64,000 nucleotides of DNA from Johnsonella ignava ATCC 51276 (GCF_000235445.1 NZ_JH378830.1:389314-453313), one strand, 5' to 3'. Shown: positions 35,894 to 46,202, counted from the first letter of the stretch. Notes: generated by a model not told the origin, from the sequence alone. Made by a program: numbers and translations.

Positions 35894-36688
35894 TTAATTT
35901 TTATATATTTCAATATATCCGTAATTCTCATACTTAGTTTCTCTTGCATCTTCATATAAAAATTTTTCTCTGCCAAAGGCAAAACCTGCAAGCATTTTAA
36001 GCGTCTGAAATGCCTGTTTTGTAATTTTTACATTTGATATCTGATCATCTTCACGCCATGTTATAGGATAAAATATAAACTTCTGTTTTAACGCAGCGGC
36101 TGCAAACAGCATATAGCAGTTAAATGTCAGATTATCCGGAAACTTCATATAATAGCCGTCCTTAAGCATATCCGTTGAATACATATTAAGTCCTGCACCG
36201 AGATCAAATATTTTCTTTTTTAATACAATTGAAAATTTCATATTAAATACTATATTTCCAAATATCCTGAATTTTGAATAACCTGGTAGCTTTGAACCGT
36301 TCATAAACCTTGCGCCAAGACAACAGTCATATTTTCTGTATGCCCTTTTCCTAAGCAGCGGCAGGAAATCCGCTATACTTCCCTGATCATCTCCATGAAG
36401 AACTATAATATAATCAAAACCGTTATCAACAGCATATTTAAAAGCCACCTTATGTGAACCGCCCAGCCCGTAATTGTCATTGTTCCTAAAAAGTCTTATT
36501 GTAAGATCTGTTGATATAGTTTTTAATTTTTCAATTACCGCATTTTCACCATTATCAGTACTTCTGTTGTTTATTATTATTGCTTCACTTATATAAGGTC
36601 TTATACTTCCATTAAGCTGGTCAATAACCCTTACTATCTGTTTTTCACAATTATACATCGGTATAAATACTAAAATTTTGTCTTTCAT
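35894..36688 (-). CDS. Family 2 glycosyltransferase
   Basis: A 264-residue GT-A enzyme similar to the dolichol/polyprenyl-phosphate sugar transferase branch. The start FIPMYNCEKQIVRVIDQL is the nucleotide-binding strand. The donor motifs read IINNRSTDNGENA and IVLHGDDQGSIADF, variants of the usual DDGSTD and DxD-containing HGDGQ. A hydrophobic stretch near the C-terminus could attach it to the membrane. 28 bp upstream of the nucleotidyltransferase gene. Role in surface glycan synthesis is inferred from the cassette. Confidence 0.85.
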   Translation of the reverse strand: MKDKILVFIPMYNCEKQIVRVIDQLNGSIRPYISEAIIINNRSTDNGENAVIEKLKTISTDLTIRLFRNNDNYGLGGSHKVAFKYAVDNGFDYIIVLHGDDQGSIADFLPLLRKRAYRKYDCCLGARFMNGSKLPGYSKFRIFGNIVFNMKFSIVLKKKIFDLGAGLNMYSTDMLKDGYYMKFPDNLTFNCYMLFAAAALKQKFIFYPITWREDDQISNVKITKQAFQTLKMLAGFAFGREKFLYEDARETKYENYGYIEIYKN

Positions 36689-36712
36689 ATAATTACCTCC
36701 TTATTTTAAACT

Positions 36713-37282
36713 TTATGAATATCCTATTACTGTAAATACTGATGCCTTGCTTTTAATTGCCGCCTCTATACCTGTCGGAGAATCTTCAAATATAATTGCA
36801 TCCTGCGGATCTATTTTAAAATAATCCATACATTTTATATATCCTTCAGGATCAGGTTTTTTATTTTTTGTGTCATCACCCGATATAATTAGATCAAATA
36901 ATTCAGTATGTCCGAAATATTTTAAAATATCCTCACAGTTTTTTCTTGATGCTGTAGTTACTACTGCGGTGTAATATTGCTCCTTAAGCTTTTTAATAAT
37001 TGTAAATAAAGGCAGGTTTACCAATGCATCGGAAAGATACTTCGGATAAAGTTCTTTCTTTATACGATTAACCTCGTCAATATCCTTACTATCTCCCATT
37101 ATTACCGGAAGAAATACTTTATAGTGCCTGCCATTACATTTTTTATAAAAAAAATCCATATCAAGACTGAATCCGAAACCTTTCAGTGCAGCCTGGTATG
37201 CCATAAAATTTACTTTTCTGGTATCATATAATGTACCGTCAAGATCAAACATGGCAAGTTTATCTTTTACATGTTCATACAT
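36713..37282 (-). CDS. HAD-superfamily phosphatase
   Basis: A haloacid-dehalogenase-like phosphohydrolase of the beta-phosphoglucomutase/phosphatase type. Motif I is MFDLDGTLYDT, motif II is in VVTTASRKN, motif III Lys in KNKKPDPEG and motif IV in IFEDSPTGIEAA. The frame is open to 37321, but AAGGAG ten bases before the ATG at 37280-37282 supports the shorter form of about 189 residues. Its place inside the glycan cassette suggests dephosphorylation of a pathway intermediate. Confidence 0.87.
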   Translation of the reverse strand: MYEHVKDKLAMFDLDGTLYDTRKVNFMAYQAALKGFGFSLDMDFFYKKCNGRHYKVFLPVIMGDSKDIDEVNRIKKELYPKYLSDALVNLPLFTIIKKLKEQYYTAVVTTASRKNCEDILKYFGHTELFDLIISGDDTKNKKPDPEGYIKCMDYFKIDPQDAIIFEDSPTGIEAAIKSKASVFTVIGYS

Positions 37283-37329
37283 GGTATTGCAGCTCCTTTT
37301 AATGTCATTATAATATTCCATAACTTCAT

Positions 37330-39261
37330 CTAAACAACGGCATCATCATAAAACTCATTTTGATTTTCAAATAAACCTATCACGTCATTAAGCACTATAA
37401 GCATACCGCAATAAAATAAAAGTGCTCTTTTACCTATCTTTTCAATCTTATAAGGCATAAGTCTGAGCCAATGTATTATCTCGTGGTAATAAATACTTTT
37501 TACTTTTTTTTCACTGAAATTATTCCTCAAATAGGAATCCAGTTTTTTCCATAGGTACATGTATGCATCAGATTTAATAAATGTAAAATCTACCCTGTTG
37601 TCATTTACTTCGACGGATGATGATGCCATTAAAAATTCATAATTTCCATGAACTGACTGCAACAGCTTGGCATAGTCAAGGTTCGGGCAGTCATGGACAT
37701 TTCCTGTATTTGGATCGATTATATAAAAATCGTCATCACTGTCATGGCTGTTTATACATATAATATTTTCTATCGTCAAATCTCCATGTATATCGGAGTA
37801 AATATCTTCATCAAATATTTCCTTAAGGTGCGATATATTCAGATATTTCATATAATAAGAGAAATTTTTATAGCTTATACCGTTTATAATTATATCATCA
37901 TATTTCATAAGCGGCTTAAGTCTTTTTCCTTTTTCTATTTTCTGTATATTTTTTATCACCTTATCATTAATATATTTTTCTATTGTCTGTTCATCCGCCT
38001 TCCTGACATTTGCAGTATAAAGCTTTCTCTCAAGACAGCCAAGTGCCTTTGATATCAAATTCCATGTTGACTCATAAGGATGTGAATGCAGGTAAACGAA
38101 CATACCTGAGGCTTCACTGTTATAAGGCATATCATAATAACATATACCGTCCTCCTTGGATTTTTTTATAATATCAGGCAGCGGAATGCTGGCTTTATGT
38201 TCTTCTATCCATTTGATCTGATCATAAAGTTTGTCGGCATCTGCATTAAATGCATACTTTCTAAAAAAGTTTTTTTCACCGTTAGTACATAATATAGTTG
38301 TAGCATTGGAGCCTGCTGAATAATCTCTTAAAATCAGTATATTCCTGTTGATTTTAAGATAGCTTTTTATATAGTCTTCTTTTTTGCCCGAAAAATACAG
38401 TTCAAGGAAATTACGTCTTTCTTCCTCGTTTATATGAGGCAGTAAGTTTAAGTATTCTTTTTTATCACCGCTATTTTCTTTTTTTGATATAGCCGAAGCT
38501 ATAAATGACATTGATATCAAAAGCACAGGAGGTACAATGTAATAAATTCCATACCATACAACATTTTTACCGATTAAAAATCCGCTGTTTGTAACTGAAT
38601 TTTTTTCAAATAAAGTTATAAATACATCACTCCACTGACTGCCACTTCCCTGCTCACTTAAAAATGCTCCGAAACAACTGTATGAAAGTAAATACAGGCA
38701 CCACATAGTCATATTTATAGTTAAAAGTTTTGTTTTGGATATTTTTACAACTATATCCTTAAAACTCCATATAAGTGCCCATGAAAAGCTTAATATTTTT
38801 TCTTCAATAGCAGGATTGAATATCTTTGCCACAAGCCTTATAATTTTCTTTACACTGTTTTTAAATATATATGACAAAATCAGTATGAGCAAAAGGCATA
38901 CGGCAAGTATTACATAATATCTGAAAGTATTTAATATACCAAGTGCTCTTGGTGTTTTTCCTGCTCCCGATATTAAAAAAAAGCCAAATATTACCCCGAC
39001 TACCAATATATCAAGATACCTGTCCATTACCACGGTAGCAAGAGCAAAACCCTTTCCGTTTTTAATCTTTTTTCCGGCAGTATAGGCTCTTATAATATCA
39101 CCCACCTTAAACGGCAGAAGATAATTAACTACATATCCCAGTGATAAAGCTCTTATAAGATTTTTTCTGTCAGGTTTTTCATAAGTTTCAATAAAAAGTT
39201 CCCATTGCAATGTTCTGAAATAATGTGCGGCACATATTATAAGTATTGACAGTACTAACAC
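37330..39261 (-). CDS. Flippase-like (LPG-synthase TM/UPF0104) membrane domain fused to a kinase-like domain
   Basis: A 643-residue two-part protein. Residues about 1-260 form a multi-pass membrane unit of the flippase-like UPF0104 family, with GYVVNYLLPFKVGDIIRAY as its signature. Residues about 300-640 look like an aminoglycoside/choline-kinase-type phosphotransferase: Lys in FFRKYAF (335), the catalytic HGDLTIEN (492-499) and the metal Asp in YIIDPNTG (516). The start is GTG with AGGAGG five bases upstream, so the fusion is genuine. It could move a lipid-linked or small substrate and phosphorylate it. The arrangement is not one I recognise as described. Confidence 0.8.
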   Translation of the reverse strand: MLVLSILIICAAHYFRTLQWELFIETYEKPDRKNLIRALSLGYVVNYLLPFKVGDIIRAYTAGKKIKNGKGFALATVVMDRYLDILVVGVIFGFFLISGAGKTPRALGILNTFRYYVILAVCLLLILILSYIFKNSVKKIIRLVAKIFNPAIEEKILSFSWALIWSFKDIVVKISKTKLLTINMTMWCLYLLSYSCFGAFLSEQGSGSQWSDVFITLFEKNSVTNSGFLIGKNVVWYGIYYIVPPVLLISMSFIASAISKKENSGDKKEYLNLLPHINEEERRNFLELYFSGKKEDYIKSYLKINRNILILRDYSAGSNATTILCTNGEKNFFRKYAFNADADKLYDQIKWIEEHKASIPLPDIIKKSKEDGICYYDMPYNSEASGMFVYLHSHPYESTWNLISKALGCLERKLYTANVRKADEQTIEKYINDKVIKNIQKIEKGKRLKPLMKYDDIIINGISYKNFSYYMKYLNISHLKEIFDEDIYSDIHGDLTIENIICINSHDSDDDFYIIDPNTGNVHDCPNLDYAKLLQSVHGNYEFLMASSSVEVNDNRVDFTFIKSDAYMYLWKKLDSYLRNNFSEKKVKSIYYHEIIHWLRLMPYKIEKIGKRALLFYCGMLIVLNDVIGLFENQNEFYDDAVV

Positions 39262-39295
39262 AATAACCTCCTATAATCTTTTCTTGATTTTTTGT

Positions 39296-41026
39296 TTATT
39301 TCTGATATTTTTTAAAAATACAACTTAAAATAATAAAAAATGAAACTATATATGACATCAAATATGCCGGCAGATAATACATAAGATACGGGGCACTTGA
39401 TGTTACAAAAATCAGCGGTATCCTTCCTACTACTCCTAAAATTATAAATACCGTAAACCAATCTTTTTTATATAATTTATATAGAAGGCAAAATGCTATC
39501 AAAATAAACGGAATAAACAAATTCCAGAAAATTCTGTATAAAAATGTAACTCTTCCGCCATTATCAATACCCGCTATTATTCTCAGCATATTTTTTCGCA
39601 GGTTTCTGTTAATCGGCTCATTAAGCTTTGAGTCAACTTGTTTATACCAAATTTCCTTTGTTACCTTTTCTTCTTCCCAATCCACCATCGCTTGCCGAGG
39701 AATAATATTTTCTTTAAGCAATCTGTCCATTTCATTTTCATCCTCAAATATATCATCATATACATGTATACCCGAACGTATCAAAGGATAGTCGTCTTCG
39801 ATTGTAGTAATACCGGCTGAAGCCAAAAAATTATTCCACATTGCCATAAATGTTATTTTAGGATGTTTTATAACAAGCTTAATATAGGCTTTAATGTATT
39901 TATTATAATATTTATCATAATATTCTTTATTTTTATCATTTTTATATGGCAGCCTAATCAGATCTTTTCTCCAAAAAAGTGTTTCAGCCGTTTCATCAGG
40001 ATTTTGAAATATCTTATCTGTATCTACCATTAAATCAATATCAGATAACAGTTCATCATCTCCTTCTTTTTCAGCAACACGTACAAGATCGGGAAGCGGC
40101 ATAAATGTTGCAGTTAATGAATAGCTGGAATTTAGGTTCAGTGTATTGTTGCATTGTCCAAGCATTATAACAGCCGCCACTGCAACAATGCAATATGTAT
40201 AAATATGAAGCCCTTTGTCTATATTCTTCTTCATAAAAAACAAAAGAATGGGAAATATTACGACATAATATACGCCCTCCGTCCTCCATGCGGATATAAG
40301 GATACATAAAATCATCAATTCATTTAACTTAACTTTATCTAAAAGTATATTTTCTTTTTTAGCAGTCATTATCTCTGCTATAAACAAAAATTCAAAAAAA
40401 CTGCATAGTGTTATCCTGAATCCTGAATGAACATACGAAAGGACAGGCAGAAAATTAACGGTCAAAAATAGGATTATAATATAAATTTTCCTTATATTTT
40501 TATCAGCCACATATGCAAAGGTAAGAGATGAAATACTGTATCCGACTATAATTGATATAATATAAATCTGCATTATAATTACACCTGTTGCAAACGGCAG
40601 AGTCTGAAGGCATACTGCATAATACAGGCTTGTAATAAAATGCTGCCATGCATGTATAAAATATCCCTTCATATAAAATAAGGTTACTAAGTTATCGGTT
40701 CTAAACGCTCCCGGCCAGATTGTTATGAGAATTATGATATTAAGTATGAAATAGGCTGCAGCTATATGTATAGCGGTCTTATATTTGTCCTGATTTCTTT
40801 TTTTTATAAAGACTCTTGTCAAATATATAATTCCGTATAAAAAGAATAAATGCAAACCTTTATAAAATAAAACATCAATTCTATGTCTGTCTTGAAAATA
40901 AAGCCTCTGCCATCCGGATATATTCATAACAATCCATATAATCAGCGCAACTGCAAATGATTTTTTTTTCTCCGAGTCAAATATCTTAATATTCTTCTTT
41001 TTAATCATTGCAAATTTCAATTCCAT
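39296..41026 (-). CDS. Polytopic membrane protein, possible GT-C-like glycosyltransferase (DUF6020-like)
   Basis: A 576-residue membrane protein with about eleven to thirteen hydrophobic segments and a large extracytoplasmic or cytoplasmic loop near residues 310-430. The WPGAFRTDNLVTL segment after the third helix and the SAWRTEGVYYVV segment resemble the DUF6020 family of bacterial membrane proteins, which has the look of GT-C enzymes. It is the first gene of the cassette, 99 bp after sbcC. Start ATG at 41026 has GAGGG ten bases upstream; ATG at 41008 is an alternative. Confidence 0.72.
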   Translation of the reverse strand: MELKFAMIKKKNIKIFDSEKKKSFAVALIIWIVMNISGWQRLYFQDRHRIDVLFYKGLHLFFLYGIIYLTRVFIKKRNQDKYKTAIHIAAAYFILNIIILITIWPGAFRTDNLVTLFYMKGYFIHAWQHFITSLYYAVCLQTLPFATGVIIMQIYIISIIVGYSISSLTFAYVADKNIRKIYIIILFLTVNFLPVLSYVHSGFRITLCSFFEFLFIAEIMTAKKENILLDKVKLNELMILCILISAWRTEGVYYVVIFPILLFFMKKNIDKGLHIYTYCIVAVAAVIMLGQCNNTLNLNSSYSLTATFMPLPDLVRVAEKEGDDELLSDIDLMVDTDKIFQNPDETAETLFWRKDLIRLPYKNDKNKEYYDKYYNKYIKAYIKLVIKHPKITFMAMWNNFLASAGITTIEDDYPLIRSGIHVYDDIFEDENEMDRLLKENIIPRQAMVDWEEEKVTKEIWYKQVDSKLNEPINRNLRKNMLRIIAGIDNGGRVTFLYRIFWNLFIPFILIAFCLLYKLYKKDWFTVFIILGVVGRIPLIFVTSSAPYLMYYLPAYLMSYIVSFFIILSCIFKKYQK

Positions 41027-41124
41027 ACCTTATAAACCCTCTTAAAATCCTCATTAATTTGTATAACACCTATGTACTGTATATTATATACCTGCAATAC
41101 AAAAAATTCAATATTTTTCAAAAA

Positions 41125-44100
41125 TTATCCATATTCTATACTTACCTTACTTCCTCCTTCTCCTGAAACTGCCGCTCTTACTATAAGCCTTACAGGTACT
41201 CTCTGTTTAAGATATTCAACATGTGATATAAGCCCTACCTTCATTCTGTCATTATACACTTTTTCAAGTGAATCCATAACAACCTCAAGAAGTTCTTCAT
41301 CAAGGGTTCCGAAGCCCTCGTCAAGGAAGAAAAGCTCAAGCGGTGCCGAGCCCTTAAGCTGTATATGTGCGGAAAGGGACAGTGCCAGAGAAAGCGATAC
41401 TACAAAACTCTCACCTCCTGACAGAGTTTTTACATTTCTTAATCTCCCGCCATTTTTATAATCTCTTATCTTAAATGTGCCGTCCTCTGCCGTTTCAAGC
41501 CCGTATGCCCCTGAACTTATCTCAAAAAGCCGCTCTCCTGCAGCGGAGGCTATATAATCAAGCTGTTTAAGTGCCATAAATTCTGCAAATTTTCTCGCAC
41601 CGACGGTATTTTTAAGCTCTCTTGCAATAGAAAGATTTTTACTTACAGCCTCTTTTTTCCTGAGAAGTTCCTCTATCTTTTCAAGCTTTAGCAAAATCTC
41701 ACTTCTTTTTTCCCTTATAGCTATAACCTCCTCCTGTATACTATTTAAATCATCATTTATATTACTGTTTTCATCTTCAACAGCTTTATATTCTTCAAGG
41801 CTTACTCTTTTGCTTCCTGCATATTTTTGAAATTCATTTAAGGCTCCGTTAAGCTGCCTTATATCTTCCTCATAATCATTTATCTTTGCAAGAAGTTCTG
41901 CTTTAATATTATTTTCAAGTTTGCTCTTTTTTATTTTTAATATAATAGCCTCCATGCACATTGTTTTATCACTGTATAGCTCCTTAGAATCAGTTTTTAT
42001 ACTGCTTCCCTCAGCAGTTTTATATTGATCTTCATTGTATTTATTAAATATTTCTATAAGCTTGGATTTTTTATCTTCCAGTATATTATCTATATAAGCA
42101 GCTTTCTTTTCCAGTATTTCACTATTTTTTTCTGCTTCAATACTTTTTTCAGATATACGTTCAAAATCACCTTTTAAACTGTTAAATCGGTATTCAAGCT
42201 CAGAATACTGTTTTGTCGTGTATTCCAGCTCATCAGCTGGACTTTTAAGTTGCTCCATAATTTCCAGAAATTTTTTTTCAAGAAGCCGTGTATTTCTACT
42301 TTCCTCCTTAAGCATAGTTTCATATTCTTTTTTTGTAATCTCCGATGATTTAAGCTTCGACTCATTTTTATATCGTACCTCCTCCAAATCCTGTATACAT
42401 TTCTCACACTCCTCTATTTTAATCTTTATTTTTTTATTTATGTTTTCCGATTTTAAAATTATATCAAGCCTAGCTCCTGGATTATTGCCACAGTCATTAT
42501 ATACTGTATATAAAGTATTTTTTACCTCATCTATGTCATTTTTTAAAGATTGTTTTAAATTAATATTATTTTTAGCAGTATCCTCATAAATTTTAATTTT
42601 AGCGGTATATACAGACAGATTTGAAGATATTTCATGTTTTTGTTCAAGTAAGTTCTCATGTTTTTTTTGGTTTTCATGCAGCTGCCGGTTTATATCTTCT
42701 GCAGTATTCTCAAGACGTATAATGTCATTTAAGATAAAGTTTTCGATATGTTTTATAGTATCATTGTTTATATTATCTGAAACACCGGCTTTGAACACTT
42801 CAAAAACTTCATCCAACTCATTTCTACCATATCTCAACACTGATTTTAGTCTTTGTATAAAATTATATATTGCTTCACTTTCATTTAATTTGAAACTGTT
42901 ATCTTCAGCAATAATTTTTTCTTTTCTTTCATTAAGTACTGCAATTTTACCTTCAAATCCTGACTTTTTCTGCAATTCCTGCTTAAGAGCTTCCTGTATG
43001 AATTTAATATTTTTTTCTATACTGCTTATTTTATAATTAAAGTCTCCATGTTGTGTTTTATGCTTTATATCCTTTATTACATTACCGCATACAGGGCATA
43101 TATCACCTCTCTTTAAATCTCTGCTTATATTAAAAAGTCCTTCACTTTTTATAAGCTTTTCTTTTAAAGCCTTAAGATTATCAAGTTTTAATGTTTTAGC
43201 TTCAAACTGAGAACATAATTTTATATAGTCATTATTTATAGAATAAAACTCAGTATTTATATTTTTAAGACTATTTACAGCTTTTCCTTTTTTTATAATA
43301 TATTCATATAAGTTTTTATATTTCAGAATCATAGTCCGGGCTGCACCGGAATCTGAAAGTATATTATTTTTTAAATCATCTTCCGCCGCTTTTACAGCGT
43401 TTATTTTATCTGAAACCTGATTTAGACTGTCATTAGTTGTATTTATAATGCCTTTTAGTTCTGAAATCAGTTTATGTATCTCATCATCAGATGTATTAAG
43501 CTTACTAAAACTTTCTTCAAGGGCTTCAAGCCTGTTGGAAAACTCACATGCCTTAATAAGCCTCTGTCTTAATTCAATATCAATTTCATGCTTTTTAAGA
43601 TATTCTTTTTCAGTATACAGTATCATCTTTTGTTCTTCTATCTGCCTGTAAACCTCTGACTGCTGTTTAAGATTTAAAGTATGCTCTATATCTAACTGCT
43701 TATATTTACTTTTATGAACATCAAATTCAGCTTTCCTTTTTATATATTCGTCCCAGTCTCCGGTTAATGTTCTAAGCTTTATTATTTTTTCAGAAAGCAT
43801 CTTTCCTTCAATATTAAATTTTTCCTCATTCTGTCTGTAAAGCTTTTCAATTTTTTCTTTATCTGCCAGAAGCTTTTTATATCCCTTATTTACATCATTA
43901 AGTTCATCAGATATTTTAATTTTTTCATCTAAACTATTTTCATAATCGGATACCAGAGGGAGCATAAGTTCTGAATATCTGTCTCTTTCTATCTTTTCTT
44001 TACACTCTTTAATAAATGCCTCCGATTTATATCTTTCCTCCAGTTTTAATTTTAATTCGTCGATTTTTAACTGTCTTTCATATATATTTTTATTTAATTC

Positions 44101-44838
44101 AAGCTTAATATCACTATTTTCTTTTTTTATTTTTATATTTTCAAGCTTTTTAATGTATTCATTAAGTTTTTTGTCTACTTCATTAAAGGCTTCATTTGTA
44201 ATACCTTCATAAGAGGCAAGCCCTCCTGAAATCCTTTCATCTTCTCTTTCATACTGCTGTACTCTGTTTTTAATCTTTTTTTCAAGTACATCGCCATATT
44301 TTTCAAGATTAAATAATCTTTCAAGTATAACTCTTCTGTCTCTTCCCTCCATTTTTAGAAAATCATTAAACCCGCCCTGAGGCAATACTACAGTTTTTAT
44401 AAAATCATCATATTCAAGTCCTATAATTGTTCCTACCGCCAACCTGAACTCAATTTCTTTTTCTGCCAGAACTTCCTCTTTTGGCAGCAACATTATAAGT
44501 TTAACCTGCTTTGTAGTAGTTTTTTTATTCGCATCTTTTTTAATTTCTCTTACTATCCTATATACTTTTTCTTCATTTGTACTCTTTATTCCGAATTCAA
44601 AGATCACTCTTGCCGTATCAGTATTTATATTTATATATTGTTCTTTTGCACTATTTGAACTGTCTCTTGCTATTTTTCCATAAAGTGCAAATGTAATTGC
44701 ATCAAGTATGCTTGATTTTCCGCTTCCGGTAGGTCCGAAGATCCCGAATATACCAAGCTTTCCAAGCTTTTCAAAATCAATTTCCTGTTCTTCAAGAAAT
44801 GAATTGAATCCTCTGATTTTTATCTTAATCGGTCTCAT
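41125..44838 (-). CDS. sbcC: Exonuclease SbcC (ATPase subunit)
   Basis: SMC/Rad50-type ATPase that with SbcD opens and trims DNA hairpins and ends. Walker A GPTGSGKSSILDA lies near residue 40, the long coiled coil fills most of the protein, and the zinc-hook CPVCG sits in the middle. The C-terminus has the signature LSGGESFVVSLSLALSLS and Walker B LFFLDEGFGTLDEE. About 1,237 residues, slightly longer than usual. The ATG at 44836-44838 overlaps the sbcD stop by 14 bases and follows a GGAGG run; an ATG four codons earlier is possible. Confidence 0.95.
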   Translation of the reverse strand: MRPIKIKIRGFNSFLEEQEIDFEKLGKLGIFGIFGPTGSGKSSILDAITFALYGKIARDSSNSAKEQYININTDTARVIFEFGIKSTNEEKVYRIVREIKKDANKKTTTKQVKLIMLLPKEEVLAEKEIEFRLAVGTIIGLEYDDFIKTVVLPQGGFNDFLKMEGRDRRVILERLFNLEKYGDVLEKKIKNRVQQYEREDERISGGLASYEGITNEAFNEVDKKLNEYIKKLENIKIKKENSDIKLELNKNIYERQLKIDELKLKLEERYKSEAFIKECKEKIERDRYSELMLPLVSDYENSLDEKIKISDELNDVNKGYKKLLADKEKIEKLYRQNEEKFNIEGKMLSEKIIKLRTLTGDWDEYIKRKAEFDVHKSKYKQLDIEHTLNLKQQSEVYRQIEEQKMILYTEKEYLKKHEIDIELRQRLIKACEFSNRLEALEESFSKLNTSDDEIHKLISELKGIINTTNDSLNQVSDKINAVKAAEDDLKNNILSDSGAARTMILKYKNLYEYIIKKGKAVNSLKNINTEFYSINNDYIKLCSQFEAKTLKLDNLKALKEKLIKSEGLFNISRDLKRGDICPVCGNVIKDIKHKTQHGDFNYKISSIEKNIKFIQEALKQELQKKSGFEGKIAVLNERKEKIIAEDNSFKLNESEAIYNFIQRLKSVLRYGRNELDEVFEVFKAGVSDNINNDTIKHIENFILNDIIRLENTAEDINRQLHENQKKHENLLEQKHEISSNLSVYTAKIKIYEDTAKNNINLKQSLKNDIDEVKNTLYTVYNDCGNNPGARLDIILKSENINKKIKIKIEECEKCIQDLEEVRYKNESKLKSSEITKKEYETMLKEESRNTRLLEKKFLEIMEQLKSPADELEYTTKQYSELEYRFNSLKGDFERISEKSIEAEKNSEILEKKAAYIDNILEDKKSKLIEIFNKYNEDQYKTAEGSSIKTDSKELYSDKTMCMEAIILKIKKSKLENNIKAELLAKINDYEEDIRQLNGALNEFQKYAGSKRVSLEEYKAVEDENSNINDDLNSIQEEVIAIREKRSEILLKLEKIEELLRKKEAVSKNLSIARELKNTVGARKFAEFMALKQLDYIASAAGERLFEISSGAYGLETAEDGTFKIRDYKNGGRLRNVKTLSGGESFVVSLSLALSLSAHIQLKGSAPLELFFLDEGFGTLDEELLEVVMDSLEKVYNDRMKVGLISHVEYLKQRVPVRLIVRAAVSGEGGSKVSIEYG

Positions 44839-46093
44839 ACTCCTCCTCATTTATTGACATCAGCATTTCAACCATCTCATCATCAGGTGTATTTCCATGC
44901 TGCATTTTATAAAATTCAATAAATTGTTCTTTGAATGAAAGTCCTGCCATCTCAACAGTTCTTTTTTTCTCATCGGCTTCTATAACAGGTCGTATCTCAA
45001 CTATATCCTTTTTAAGTAATTTCATTTCCTTTATCTGATCCTCTCTTATATAGCTGTTGCATTTAATCTCAAGATAAACCCAGCTTTCCTTATCTGAATA
45101 TTTTCTGCACATATCAATAGCTTCATCTATTGACTCAACATTCCATATATGTATAGGTTTGAATACAGGAATCTTAACAGGTTGTACATTAAATGCATTA
45201 TAACGGTGCTTTAAATTATCTTCTTTTGAATTATCGGTTTTTATGCCTTTTGTAAGTTTAGTTTTTTTATTTATATCAATACAGTAAAATAAATTTTCAA
45301 ATGCCGCCTCGGATTTGCTGTAATGTATAGGTGCGCCGCAATATCTGATCCTGCCTGTTTTATCAACTGCCTGTGCTTTATGTATATGCCCCAATGCAGT
45401 ATAGTCGGCACCTCTTGGTAGTATATCCGTCCCTATAAGAAAGCTGGCACCAAGACAGCTCAGTCTTTCTGAACCTGAAGGCTTCGAGCCTAAAGTAAAT
45501 AAATGACTTATCGTAATATTTATGCTGTCTTTTTTAAAATTAGTTTCCAGTTTTCTAAACAGTTTATCAATCTTTTGTACATAGCTATACTGTCGTTTTT
45601 CTTCATCATCGCTTTCATTATAAAAAACTTCATTCAGCCTTTTTTCACTAGGGTATGCAGCTGCAATTACTACAACGCTTTCACCGTTTACTTCAAGCTC
45701 AAAAAAGCCCTCACCGGAATTTACGACTCTATGTTTTCCATATTTTCCTGTTGGTATTAAAGTTCTGGGTGTGCCTGCCATTATTATGCCATGCTCTGCC
45801 GCAATAGGCCATGCCGAAACTATCCTTTCAGGATTATCATGGTTTCCGGCTATAACTACACTTATGCATTCCCCATCTCTTGAGAGTTTTTTAAGTGTAT
45901 CATAAAAAAGTTTTTCAGCTCTTGCAGGAGGATTGGGAGTGTCGTATATATCGCCTGCTATAAGGATGATATCCGGTTTTAAATCTATACACTGTTTTGA
46001 AAAAAAGTTAAGAAACATTTCCTGTTCATCAAGTCTGCTATGTCCTTCAAGACTTTTACCAAGATGCCAATCTCCTGTATGTACTATTCTCAT
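44825..46093 (-). CDS. sbcD: Exonuclease SbcD (nuclease subunit)
   Basis: Calcineurin-like metallophosphoesterase subunit of SbcCD. Metal-binding motifs: HTGDWHLGKSLEG at the N-terminus, IAGDIYD, AGNHDNP and GHIHKAQ. The N-terminal nuclease domain is followed by a capping domain that contacts SbcC. The frame runs to 46126, but the ATG at 46091-46093 matches the family start (MRIVHTGDWHLG) and has AGG nine to ten bases before it. About 422 residues. It overlaps sbcC by 14 bases. Confidence 0.95.
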   Translation of the reverse strand: MRIVHTGDWHLGKSLEGHSRLDEQEMFLNFFSKQCIDLKPDIILIAGDIYDTPNPPARAEKLFYDTLKKLSRDGECISVVIAGNHDNPERIVSAWPIAAEHGIIMAGTPRTLIPTGKYGKHRVVNSGEGFFELEVNGESVVVIAAAYPSEKRLNEVFYNESDDEEKRQYSYVQKIDKLFRKLETNFKKDSINITISHLFTLGSKPSGSERLSCLGASFLIGTDILPRGADYTALGHIHKAQAVDKTGRIRYCGAPIHYSKSEAAFENLFYCIDINKKTKLTKGIKTDNSKEDNLKHRYNAFNVQPVKIPVFKPIHIWNVESIDEAIDMCRKYSDKESWVYLEIKCNSYIREDQIKEMKLLKKDIVEIRPVIEADEKKRTVEMAGLSFKEQFIEFYKMQHGNTPDDEMVEMLMSINEEEYETD

Positions 46094-46173
46094 TATATAC
46101 AACCTGCTTTCCGATTTGTACTGCATATACAGTTTAACATAATATATGCTTGATTTAAATACTGAATATTGTG

Positions 46174-46202
46174 TTGCTTATAATATCTTTTTTTTATATA
46201 AT
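46174..46202 (+). promoter_or_regulatory. Plus-strand promoter of the glycosidase-like gene
   Basis: TTGCTT (46174-46179), a 17-bp spacer and TATAAT (46197-46202) form a good sigma-A-type promoter 55 bp before the ATG of the lone plus-strand gene. sbcD is transcribed the other way from the same spacer. Confidence 0.68.

Noticed and set aside
41125..46093. sbcCD plus neighbours as a defence island
   Set aside because: SbcC and SbcD are ordinary housekeeping DNA-repair proteins here, and neighbours are glycan genes without nuclease, restriction or CRISPR components.
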